NCBI GenBank assembly: GCA_030044775.1
Contig: JASICF010000640.1
Span: forward strand, 1-5,384
From: Candidatus Sulfotelmatobacter sp.
Lineage (GTDB): Bacteria; Acidobacteriota; Terriglobia; Terriglobales; Acidobacteriaceae
Length of the DNA stretch: 5,384 nt
Direction of reading: 5' to 3'
A model generated the notes under the pieces. It had not been told where the DNA came from. It ran no database searches and saw only the letters and a program-made list of their open reading frames with translations. Made by a program: the position numbers and the translations under genes. How positions within the stretch are numbered: position 1 is the stretch's first letter; each line of letters opens with the position of its first letter. Below are positions 1-5,384 of the stretch, piece by piece.

Positions 1-2134
1 AGAATTTTCTGAAACTCGGCAGCGGCCTCCACGCCCTGACCTTCCGCGAGATACGCCTCGCCGCGAATATAGGTTGGATACAAACAGGAGAGATTGGCAA
101 CAGAATTAATCTCCCCATACTCGACCGGCGGCACAGAGGATTGCAAAGTCCGGATCGCGCCCGGCGCGTCCTTACGGTTGAGCGCCAGTTGCGCCCGAGT
201 CGCGGGCAGCCAAAGCTGTTGCGTCTGTGTTTCCAGCGGGAAGCGCTTATTGAGATCTGCTGCCAGCGACTCCGCATTCCGGGTATCGTCCGCCATGGCA
301 AAAGCAAGCGCAGCCTCAAGTTCGACCGCCTCGCTGCCGGGAACCATTTTGTAGCCCCTCATCGCGGTTTGTTTTGCCCGCTCCAAATTGCCGAAGGCGG
401 CTTCGCGCAATGCCGCATTCTCCAACCAGATCGCCCCGTTTTCTTGGCTGTCGGCCTGGATTGCCGAATCCAACGCGCGCTGGGTCAACTCTCGCGCCTT
501 GGCCAGATGTCCGCCATACGCTTCAGTGTCGGCGCTGAGCGAATAGGCGAAGTTTTCTTCTGGCTTACCCTCAAACCACTGTAGCTGCTGAGCCATGCCC
601 GCAGAATCTTCGCGGATGAAAGCCAGAGCGTAGAGCGTGTCTCGCAGCAAGTAACTGTCTAGCTTTTGCGCCTGCGCCTGCGCGATCGTTTGCTGTGCCT
701 CGTCGAAACGTTGCATGGCGAGCAGGGTGTTCGCGAGATTGGCATACACGGATCCATCCGGAAGAAGACGCAGGCTTTCGCGAGTAGGTTCTTCCGATTC
801 CTCATATTTTCCCTGTTCACAGTACATGCCGGCTAAATCGTTGTATGCCGGATAGTCACGGGGATAACTCTCGATCCACTCCCGATATGTCTGAATCGCT
901 TTATCCAGCTCTCCCGTGACATCAGCGTAATAGTTGGCCGTGATCTCCAGCTTTTCACGTTCGCTGGCATGCTCGCGATTCTGAAACGACTTGGCGAAAT
1001 ATTCGCGGGCCCGCCCGGTTTCGGCGAGGGTGTAGTAATTGGCGGCGATGGCGTCGTATCCCATGGCAAAGTTGGGGTCGAGTTCGACGGCATGCAGAAG
1101 ATAGGACATTCCGGCACTGGGTCCTTTTCCCTCGCGATTTTTTCGCCCAGGCTGTACGCCTGCAGGGCCTCGAGCGAAGGCGTGGTGGCCTCGTAAAGCG
1201 GAACATCGAACCGGTGCACCGTAGCCAGCGACTCGCCCAGCTTGCTGCGGAGTCTTGACGTTGACTCGCCCAGTGCCTTCAGTATTTTTTCCTTGGCGGG
1301 GGCCGTCGCCTGTTCCTGAGCCAGAGTGTCTCCATTCTGGCAATTCACCGCCTTGAGCCCAAGTACATATTCCGACCCCAGCGCCGCAATGGCTCCCGCG
1401 ATGTAGGCTTTGCTGCCCGTGCGCTGACATACCTCGCCCGCAATGGCCGGTGTAAGAGACGTGTCTGCCGGGCGAGCCATCAACTTGAGCGTGGCTCGGA
1501 TTTTGCTCTCCGGCAGAAGATTCAGAAACGGCGATTGGCTGAGCGAAACGTGCAGCGCGGTTTTCAGCGTGTCGTCGAAGACCGGATCGCCGGTGGAGTT
1601 GCTGAACTCGGCGATCACCAGGGTGTCTTTCTCCGTTAACCGGCGCGAAGCGTTGAGCTTCGCAACATATGTGGCTACCAGGCCCAGCACGACCACAATC
1701 ACTGCGGCAATTGCGATCCACAACCGCCGCTGAATCTTCTTTCCAGCTTTTTCTTTAGGAGCGGAACCCTGAGATGCGGGCAGAGAAGCTTCTTCCAGCG
1801 CCCTCACCGGCGCCACAAAGCGGTATCCGCGCCGAAGAAGGGTCTCCACATAATGAGGAGTCTGCGCCTCGTCACCCAACACCGTGCGAATCTGTCGAAT
1901 GCAGTAGTTCAGACCCTGTTCAAAATCGACAAAGGTCTCATTGCCCCAGAGTTCCTGGCGCAACTCTTCCCGCGTGACAATTTGTCCTGCCCGCCAAACC
2001 AACACCGACAGAACCTTGAAGGGCTGAGGTTGAATCCGTACAACTGCGCCCGCCCTGCGCAGCTGTTGCGCTTGAGAGTCCAATTCGAAGGGACCAAACC
2101 GCAGAATCTTGCCGGAAAGCGTGGGCGAACCCAT
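1..2134 (-). CDS. Membrane-anchored winged-helix regulator with TPR-like C-terminal region; frameshifted; 3' end beyond window
   Basis: Likely a one-pass membrane transcription regulator of the CadC-like architecture common in Acidobacteriota. Starting at the ATG at 2134, residues ~11-110 form an OmpR/PhoB-type winged helix: FGPFELD start, REELRQELWG, recognition-helix region FEQGLNYCIRQIRTVLGD, and wing RRGYRF. A basic linker precedes a membrane helix at ~138-158 (WIAIAAVIVVVLGLVATYV). Residues ~170-330 resemble the TolB-N/FlgO-like domain (VIAEFSNSTGDPVFDDTL) and end in the typical TPSLEALQAYSLGEKIAREK. The frame then breaks at residue ~338. As read, 96 unrelated residues follow to a TAG at 833-835. 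Supplying one G (GAAAAGGGACCC) restores KGPSAGMSYLLHAVELDPNF and a TPR-like, alpha-helical stretch with no stop down to base 1 (about 711 codons in total). Few codons are probably missing at the C-terminus, judging by the late motif RGEAYLAEGQG. The family assignment is secure from motifs; the signal sensed and the target genes are unknown. One oddity is TLLRRGYRF where the family usually has TLPRRGYRF. Confidence 0.88.
1121..1128 (-). other. Frameshift lesion (apparent one-base deletion) in the winged-helix/TPR gene
   Basis: On the coding (minus) strand the sequence is GAAAAGGACCC. Upstream is a clean winged-helix/TolB-N-like reading frame; downstream the family-like reading (AGMSYLLHAVELDPNFAMGY) lies in the -1 frame. 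One extra G in the GG run, or a -1 ribosomal slip at A-AAG, joins them exactly as REKGPSAGM. I checked the downstream frame codon by codon from 1115 to 3 and found no stop, so the lesion is either very recent, a homopolymer sequencing error, or a tolerated slip. No canonical X-XXY-YYZ heptamer is in register here, which argues against programmed frameshifting. Confidence 0.85.
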
Positions 2135-2143
2135 GAAAACCAA

Positions 2144-2148
2144 CCTCA
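2144..2148 (-). promoter_or_regulatory. Ribosome binding site that selects ATG 2134 for the winged-helix gene
   Basis: On the minus strand TGAGG is followed by nine bases and then the ATG at 2134. The alternative in-frame TTG at 2143 directly abuts this motif and so has no usable Shine-Dalgarno spacing. The ATG start gives MGSPTLSG before the conserved ILRFGPFELD, a normal short lead for this family. Confidence 0.55.
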
Positions 2149-2168
2149 GGGCCCTTTGGCGTGCGCGG

Positions 2169-2174
2169 ATTATA
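2169..2174 (-). promoter_or_regulatory. Candidate -10 box (TATAAT) of the winged-helix gene
   Basis: A perfect TATAAT lies on the minus strand, 34 bases before the ATG at 2134, predicting a leader of roughly 28 bases. I see no good TTGACA-like -35 at 16-18 bases (the hexamer at 17 bases is GATCGG). The promoter may therefore need an activator, possibly the winged-helix protein itself; that is inference. Confidence 0.45.
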
Positions 2175-2237
2175 CCACCGCCGACCTGAAGCCGATCCTC
2201 ATCTCAAGATGCAAGTAAAAGCGAATCAGCGAGTTGC

Positions 2238-2259
2238 ATCCTCAGACGAACCTCATCGA
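2238..2259. promoter_or_regulatory. Candidate operator: tandem 11-nt direct repeat with CCTCA core
   Basis: Two adjacent 11-nt units, ATCCTCAGACG and AACCTCATCGA, share a CCTCA core in the same phase. A third ATCCTCA occurs at 2195-2201, nearer the TATAAT box. OmpR/PhoB-type winged helices typically bind head-to-tail repeats spaced about 10-11 bp, so this is a plausible binding site between the divergent genes. Only 6 of 11 positions match between the units, so chance is a real alternative. Confidence 0.25.
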
Positions 2260-2267
2260 CAACTCAT

Positions 2268-2296
2268 TTGCCTTTCCTAACTCGGCAACCTAGGAT
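2268..2296 (+). promoter_or_regulatory. Candidate sigma70-like promoter of the zinc-ribbon and GloVer genes
   Basis: TTGCCT (2268-2273) and TAGGAT (2291-2296) are separated by exactly 17 bases, each matching four of six consensus positions. Transcription would start near 2303, giving a leader of about 48 bases before the ATG at 2351. No other promoter-like pair of this quality was seen on the plus strand of this intergenic region. Confidence 0.35.
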
Positions 2297-2350
2297 CGCG
2301 CCGTTTTCCTGGTAGCGAGACTCGATACCGTCGCTTGCGGAGAGTTCTCG

Positions 2351-2569
2351 ATGCGATGCGGGAATTGCGGAGTGGAAATGATCGCCGGCGCCGCCTTCTG
2401 TCCCAGTTGCGGCAGGCCCGCCAACACCGCCGCGCGTTCGGCGGGTGATAAGGCAGTCGCGTCGCCCGGACTGCAACTCAAGGTCGCGGGAGCGCTCTGC
2501 TATCTCGCGGGCTTGATCACCGGCATCCTCTTCCTGATCCTTACGGCAATGTTTTCAAAATTCCGGTGA
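2351..2569 (+). CDS. Small zinc-ribbon protein with one membrane helix; probable truncated DUF4870-type protein
   Basis: The 72-residue product opens with a four-cysteine zinc ribbon: C3-x2-C6 and C17-x2-C20 in MRCGNCGVEM...FCPSCGRP, the usual prokaryotic zinc_ribbon_2-like form. A short Ala/Ser-rich linker leads to one hydrophobic helix at ~46-68 (VAGALCYLAGLITGILFLIL). That helix closely resembles the first membrane segment of zinc-ribbon/DUF4870 (Tic20-like) proteins. Those normally continue after LFL(I/V)L with a charged E-P-Y type loop and further helices; here the sequence switches to TAMFSKFR and stops. The start is well supported by GGAGAG at 2339-2344, six bases before the ATG. It may be a remnant or a functional mini-protein with the ribbon in the cytoplasm. 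The secreted GloVer gene begins 38 bases downstream on the same strand. Specific function unknown. Confidence 0.75.
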   Translation: MRCGNCGVEMIAGAAFCPSCGRPANTAARSAGDKAVASPGLQLKVAGALCYLAGLITGILFLILTAMFSKFR

Positions 2570-2597
2570 GCGGAGATCGAAGCAACGAGATTTTGAA
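2554..2597 (+). other. Inverted repeat spanning the gap between the zinc-ribbon and GloVer genes
   Basis: TTCAAAAT (2554-2561) and ATTTTGAA (2590-2597) are perfect 8-bp inverted arms around a 28-base loop, with G-T wobbles possible on both ends. The 5' arm lies in the last codons of the zinc-ribbon gene, and the 3' arm runs into the Shine-Dalgarno of the GloVer gene (AAGGGAG, 2596-2602). In mRNA it could partly mask that site. It is AT-rich, has a large loop and no U-tract follows, so it is not a good terminator. Confidence 0.3.
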
Positions 2598-2607
2598 GGG
2601 AGAATCC

Positions 2608-5384
2608 ATGAAGAGAATCAGAGTAGCGAAAAATATTTGCATCACATTGGCGATTTGTGCAATGACCGCAATCGCTTCGTTTGCGCAGACCTTCACCTCG
2701 CTCGCGAGTTTCGGCGGGAACAACGGGGCAAAGCCGTACGCTGCTCTGATTCAGTACAACGGTAATCTCTATGGCACCACGAACTCTGGCGGAGCCAACG
2801 GCCAGGGCGAGGTGTTCGAAATCACGCCGTCGGGTACGCTCTCAGTGATTTATAGCTTTTGCGCCCAACCGGGTTGCACCGATGGCGCGGGCCCTGATGA
2901 CTCGCTGCTGGTGGGTTCCGATGGAAACTTTTACGGCACCACCGTGAATGGCGGGGGCAACGCCGGCTGCGGAGTCAATACCGGTTGCGGGACGGTTTTT
3001 CAGCTCACTCCGGCGGGTGTGCTTACCACGCTCTACGCGTTTTGCGCCCAGGCCAGTTGCGCCGATGGCTGGGGTCCCTACAGCGCACTGGTGCAGGGAA
3101 CAGACGGCAACTTCTATGGAACAACCGCGAACGGCGGCACCGGCCCTTGCGGTGGTGGTTGCGGCACAGTGTTCAGGCTTACACCCACCGGCGTTCTATC
3201 GACTCTACACAACTTTGTCGCGACCGATGGCGAATTTCCCTACGGCGGATTGGTGCAAGCCAGCAATGGCATTTTCTACGGTACAACCAACTCTGGAGGT
3301 GGAGGAGTCGGCACCATTTACAGCATCACATCGACGGGTACGCAGGCCACGCTCGTGAACTTCAATACCAGTGACGGTGCATATCCGTCCACCGCGATGA
3401 TCCAAGGCACAGACGGGAACCTCTACGGGGTTACCACTGGTGGCGGCGCGGGAAGCTTGGGTACGGTCTTCAAGATGACTCCCGGCGGCGTCTTGACCTC
3501 GCTCTATAGCTTCATTAGTTCTTCAGCTAGCCCCACGGGTGTTTTGGTCGAGGGCACCGATGGGAACTTTTATGGAACCACAGTCCTCGGTGGCGCCAAC
3601 GGCGACGGATCCGTCTTCGAAATCACACCGAGCGGTACGCTCACCACGCTCTACAGCTTCTGCTCGGTGTCGCGTTGCGGCGATGGTCTGTCACCGGATG
3701 CAGGGCTGGTCTTAGCCACCAACGGGACGTTCTACGGAACGACGAGTTCGGGTGGTAACTATCAGGATGGAACCGTCTTCAGTTTGTCGACCGGCCTAGG
3801 AGCTTTCGTGGAGATCACGCCGACCTCGGGTCAAGCTGGAACACAGGTCACGATTCAGGAAATGAATCTGAGCGGTGCTACGGCCGTAAGTTTCAACGGA
3901 ACCGCTGCCACTTTCACGGTTGTCTCGAGCTCTGAGATCACTACCACGGCTCCCGCCAATCTAATCAGCGGACCGGTTACTGTGACTACGCCAACGGGAA
4001 CTCTTACGAGCGATGTGCCGTTTCTCGTGCCGCCGTCGATTACAAGCATTTCACCAACCAGCGGACCGCCGGGCATGGTAGTCACGATCAGCGGCAGTGC
4101 GCTGACTGGGGCAACCAGCGTTACCTTCGGCGGTGTCGCCGCAACCAGCTTCGACGTAATTAACTACTCCGAGATAGCTTCGAAGGTGCCGGCAGAGGCG
4201 GCGAGCGGCCCCATTAGCGTGATCACGCCCGGCGGAACCGCGGTCAGTTCGACGAACTTCACCTTGACCGGCAACACTTACAGCGTGGTGGCAGGCTTCA
4301 CTAGCAGTTTCGGGTCGGATGCGCCGCTGGTGCAAGGTCCGGATGGCAACTTGTATGGGACCACCCTCCTCGGTGGGACAGCCTTTCAAGGCAGCGTATT
4401 CAAATTGACCCCGACCGGCACTCTTACCACACTTGCTAGCCTCACCGGCCCGAACGCGTCTGCTCCTAACGCTGCGCTTGTGCTGGACAGCGATGGGGAT
4501 TTTTACGGCACAGACTCTGGCGAATCGCTGGGAGGACCTGGCACTGCCTTCGAGATCACTCCTCAGGGGGCGATGACCACTCTCTACACGTTCTGCCAGC
4601 TTCAAGGATGCGACGATGGCGCCGGTCCGTGGGATTTAGTGCTGGGCAGCAATGGCAACTTTTACGGAGTGACGACGCTAGGCGGCTACACCAGCAGCGG
4701 TACGATTTTTGAGCTTACGCCCGCCGGCGTGCTGACCACCCTTTACGTCTTTTGCCTCCAGTCGGGCTGCCCCGACGGCGCTTACCCGAGCGCGTTGGTG
4801 TTGGGCAGAGACGGAAATTTTTACGGTACGACCAAAAGTGACGGCACCGGCAATTGCGGGGGCCTCATTTACTGCGGGACCGTTTTCAAAATTACCCCGG
4901 AAGGCAACTTCACGACCCTTCACAGCTTTTGCTCGCAAAGCAACTGCGCCGACGGCGACTATCCCACGAGGTGGCCGCTTGTCCAAGCCAGCAACGGAAA
5001 TCTCTACGGAACCACTGAGTCAGGCGGGGCGAACGACGATGGCACCGTCTTCGAAATCACACCGGCGGGCGATTTTACGACTGTGCTCAGCGGAACGAGC
5101 TCGCTAGCAACAAATCCAATGAGCCTGATCCTGGGCAATGACGGCAACTTGTATGGAATCGCAAGTGCAGGGAATGGCTCGATTTTCAAGATCGTCATTT
5201 CTGGCACGAGATATTCAGTGACGAACCTGCATAACTTTTGCCAGCAAACAGCCTGCCTCGACGGCCAATATCCCCTCGCCCCGTTGATGCAAGCTACGAA
5301 CGGAACCTTTTACGGCACCACTGAGGTCGGCGGATCTGAGGGTGACGGAGTAGTCTTCAGCCTGACGACTGGCCTATCGTCGCT
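2608..5384 (+). CDS. Secreted GloVer-repeat (Gloeo_Verruco, TIGR03803-type) protein with central IPT/TIG domains; 3' end beyond window
   Basis: The frame is open from the ATG at 2608 to the last base (925 complete codons, no stop), preceded by AAGGGAG at 2596-2602. Residues 1-26 form a Sec signal peptide: basic KRIRVAK, hydrophobic core ICITLAICAMTAIA, probable cleavage SFA/Q. Mature protein: seven GloVer repeats (~28-400), two IPT/TIG Ig-like domains (~401-475 and ~476-556), then seven more repeats (~558-925). Each repeat has the form P-x3-LV-x4-(D/N)GN-(F/L)YGTT-x2-GG-x4-GTVF-x-(I/L)TP-x-G-x-LTTLYSF. The first Gly/Asn-rich signature begins at residue 51. The protein is expected to be exported and to reach the surface or outer membrane, since proteins of this family often end in an anchor or sorting domain; that end is not in view. 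No catalytic motif is visible; an adhesive or binding role is inference only. It may be co-transcribed with the zinc-ribbon gene 38 bases upstream. Confidence 0.93.
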   Translation, partial: MKRIRVAKNICITLAICAMTAIASFAQTFTSLASFGGNNGAKPYAALIQYNGNLYGTTNSGGANGQGEVFEITPSGTLSVIYSFCAQPGCTDGAGPDDSLLVGSDGNFYGTTVNGGGNAGCGVNTGCGTVFQLTPAGVLTTLYAFCAQASCADGWGPYSALVQGTDGNFYGTTANGGTGPCGGGCGTVFRLTPTGVLSTLHNFVATDGEFPYGGLVQASNGIFYGTTNSGGGGVGTIYSITSTGTQATLVNFNTSDGAYPSTAMIQGTDGNLYGVTTGGGAGSLGTVFKMTPGGVLTSLYSFISSSASPTGVLVEGTDGNFYGTTVLGGANGDGSVFEITPSGTLTTLYSFCSVSRCGDGLSPDAGLVLATNGTFYGTTSSGGNYQDGTVFSLSTGLGAFVEITPTSGQAGTQVTIQEMNLSGATAVSFNGTAATFTVVSSSEITTTAPANLISGPVTVTTPTGTLTSDVPFLVPPSITSISPTSGPPGMVVTISGSALTGATSVTFGGVAATSFDVINYSEIASKVPAEAASGPISVITPGGTAVSSTNFTLTGNTYSVVAGFTSSFGSDAPLVQGPDGNLYGTTLLGGTAFQGSVFKLTPTGTLTTLASLTGPNASAPNAALVLDSDGDFYGTDSGESLGGPGTAFEITPQGAMTTLYTFCQLQGCDDGAGPWDLVLGSNGNFYGVTTLGGYTSSGTIFELTPAGVLTTLYVFCLQSGCPDGAYPSALVLGRDGNFYGTTKSDGTGNCGGLIYCGTVFKITPEGNFTTLHSFCSQSNCADGDYPTRWPLVQASNGNLYGTTESGGANDDGTVFEITPAGDFTTVLSGTSSLATNPMSLILGNDGNLYGIASAGNGSIFKIVISGTRYSVTNLHNFCQQTACLDGQYPLAPLMQATNGTFYGTTEVGGSEGDGVVFSLTTGLSS
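2689..3807 (+). repeat. GloVer repeat block 1: seven protein repeats, predicted seven-bladed beta-propeller
   Basis: The (D/N)G-x-(F/L)YG(T/V)T signature starts at residues 51, 105, 166, 220, 269, 318 and 372 of the protein. A lone LASF strand (residues 32-35) precedes repeat 1, while repeat 7 ends at VFSLSTGLGAF without its own TLYSF strand, as expected if the N-terminal strand completes blade seven. C-x4-C pairs follow repeats 1, 2 and 6 (e.g. CAQPGC); repeats 2 and 3 also carry a cysteine loop ending in CGTVF. The units are divergent at DNA level, so these are old protein repeats and not a recent tandem array. The propeller fold is inference from count and strand order. Confidence 0.85.
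3808..4278 (+). other. Two tandem IPT/TIG (Ig-like) domains inside the GloVer protein
   Basis: Domain 1 starts VEITPTSGQAGTQVTI and continues with LSGATAVSFNGTAATFTVVS and GPVTVTTPTGT. Domain 2 starts ITSISPTSGPPGMVVTISG and continues with GATSVTFGGVAATSF and GPISVITPGGT. Both show the family's P-T-S-G-x2-G opening, the 'A-x-x-V-x-F-x-G' strand and the closing 'V-x-T-P-x-G-T'. Domain 1 has IQEMNLSG where a glycine is usual (I-x-G-x-NL). IPT/TIG domains are compact beta-sandwich spacers common in secreted and surface proteins; here they separate the two repeat blocks. Confidence 0.85.
4279..5384 (+). repeat. GloVer repeat block 2: seven protein repeats, second predicted beta-propeller
   Basis: The signature recurs at residues 579, 629, 682, 735, 796, 845 and 898. 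A lone strand (VVAGFTSSFGSDAP) precedes the first unit, and the seventh ends in VFSLTTGLSS, matching the VFSLSTGLGAF end of block 1. C-x4-C pairs follow units 2, 3, 4 and 6 of this block (CQLQGC, CLQSGC, CSQSNC, CQQTAC); unit 4 also has a C-x5-C loop before GTVF. Unit 2 (YGTDSGESLGG) and unit 6 (YGIASAGNGSIF) are the most degenerate. The window ends just after unit 7, so whether another IPT domain follows cannot be seen. Confidence 0.82.

Noticed and set aside
141..584. 147-codon plus-strand open frame
   Set aside because: It is the exact complement phase of the restored TPR-region frame; the minus-strand reading has family-like helical repeats while this one shows Arg/Cys-rich, featureless sequence.
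955..1206. 83-codon minus-strand open frame crossing the frameshift
   Set aside because: It is the third, wrong frame of the regulator gene (Arg-rich, no motif) and is not the continuation of the protein; the TPR-like continuation is in the other frame.
2141..2143. TTG as the start of the winged-helix gene
   Set aside because: It directly abuts the GAGG motif, leaving no Shine-Dalgarno spacing; the ATG at 2134 has a nine-base spacer and still precedes the whole conserved domain.
2200..2211. CATCT-CA-AGATG palindrome upstream of the TATAAT box
   Set aside because: Five-base arms with a two-base centre are too short to rise above chance in a 216-base intergenic region, and winged helices of this type usually use direct repeats.
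2264..2481. Two minus-strand open frames opposite the zinc-ribbon gene
   Set aside because: They have no recognisable domain, and the plus strand here encodes an intact four-cysteine zinc ribbon with a good ribosome site.
2554..2597. Rho-independent terminator after the zinc-ribbon gene
   Set aside because: The stem is AT-rich with a 28-base loop and no U-tract follows; it leads straight into the GloVer ribosome site.
2948..3374. Two overlapping plus-strand open frames of 129-136 codons
   Set aside because: Both are out-of-frame readings of GloVer repeats 2-5; the true frame from 2608 runs through without a stop.
4051..4605. 184-codon minus-strand open frame
   Set aside because: It lies antisense to the IPT and GloVer coding region, whose plus-strand frame has clear domain motifs; this one has none and arises from high GC.
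2689..5384. Regular repeats as a possible CRISPR or recent DNA tandem array
   Set aside because: The periodicity is at protein level with units of 49-61 codons and diverged nucleotides; there are no identical short repeats with spacers.

Overview
The window reads as chromosomal DNA of an Acidobacteriota-type soil bacterium. This is an inference from protein families: a membrane-anchored winged-helix/TPR regulator and a Gloeo_Verruco (GloVer, TIGR03803-type) repeat protein with IPT/TIG domains are both typical of that phylum. Base composition is moderately GC-rich and coding density is very high. There are no RNA genes, insertion sequences or CRISPR arrays.

Layout. On the minus strand, from 2134 to beyond the left edge, lies a one-pass membrane regulator: an OmpR/PhoB-type winged helix, a transmembrane segment, an extracytoplasmic TolB-N/FlgO-like domain and a TPR-like helical region. 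It carries a one-base frameshift at about 1121-1124. As read it stops at 833, but the restored frame is open all the way to base 1. A divergent intergenic region (2135-2350) holds a perfect TATAAT for the regulator, a candidate sigma70-like promoter for the plus-strand genes, and a tandem 11-nt repeat that could be an operator. On the plus strand, 2351-2569 encodes a 72-residue zinc-ribbon plus one-helix protein that looks like a DUF4870-type protein cut off after its first membrane helix. After 38 bases, a large secreted protein begins at 2608 and stays open to the right edge (925 complete codons).

The large plus-strand gene is the main object of interest. It has a Sec signal peptide, seven GloVer repeats, two IPT/TIG Ig-like domains, and seven more GloVer repeats. 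In both blocks the first repeat is preceded by a lone LxSF-like strand, and the seventh repeat lacks that strand and ends in FSL(S/T)TGL. That is the arrangement expected for two seven-bladed beta-propellers closed by 'Velcro' pairing. Repeat spacing also steps with cysteine content: about 49-50 residues for the plain repeat, 53-54 with one cysteine-bearing insertion, and 61 with two.

How the genes may relate: the divergent arrangement would allow the winged-helix protein to control its own gene and the zinc-ribbon/GloVer pair from the shared intergenic region, but nothing in the sequence proves this. The two plus-strand genes are close enough to share a transcript, and a hairpin spanning the gap could couple their translation.
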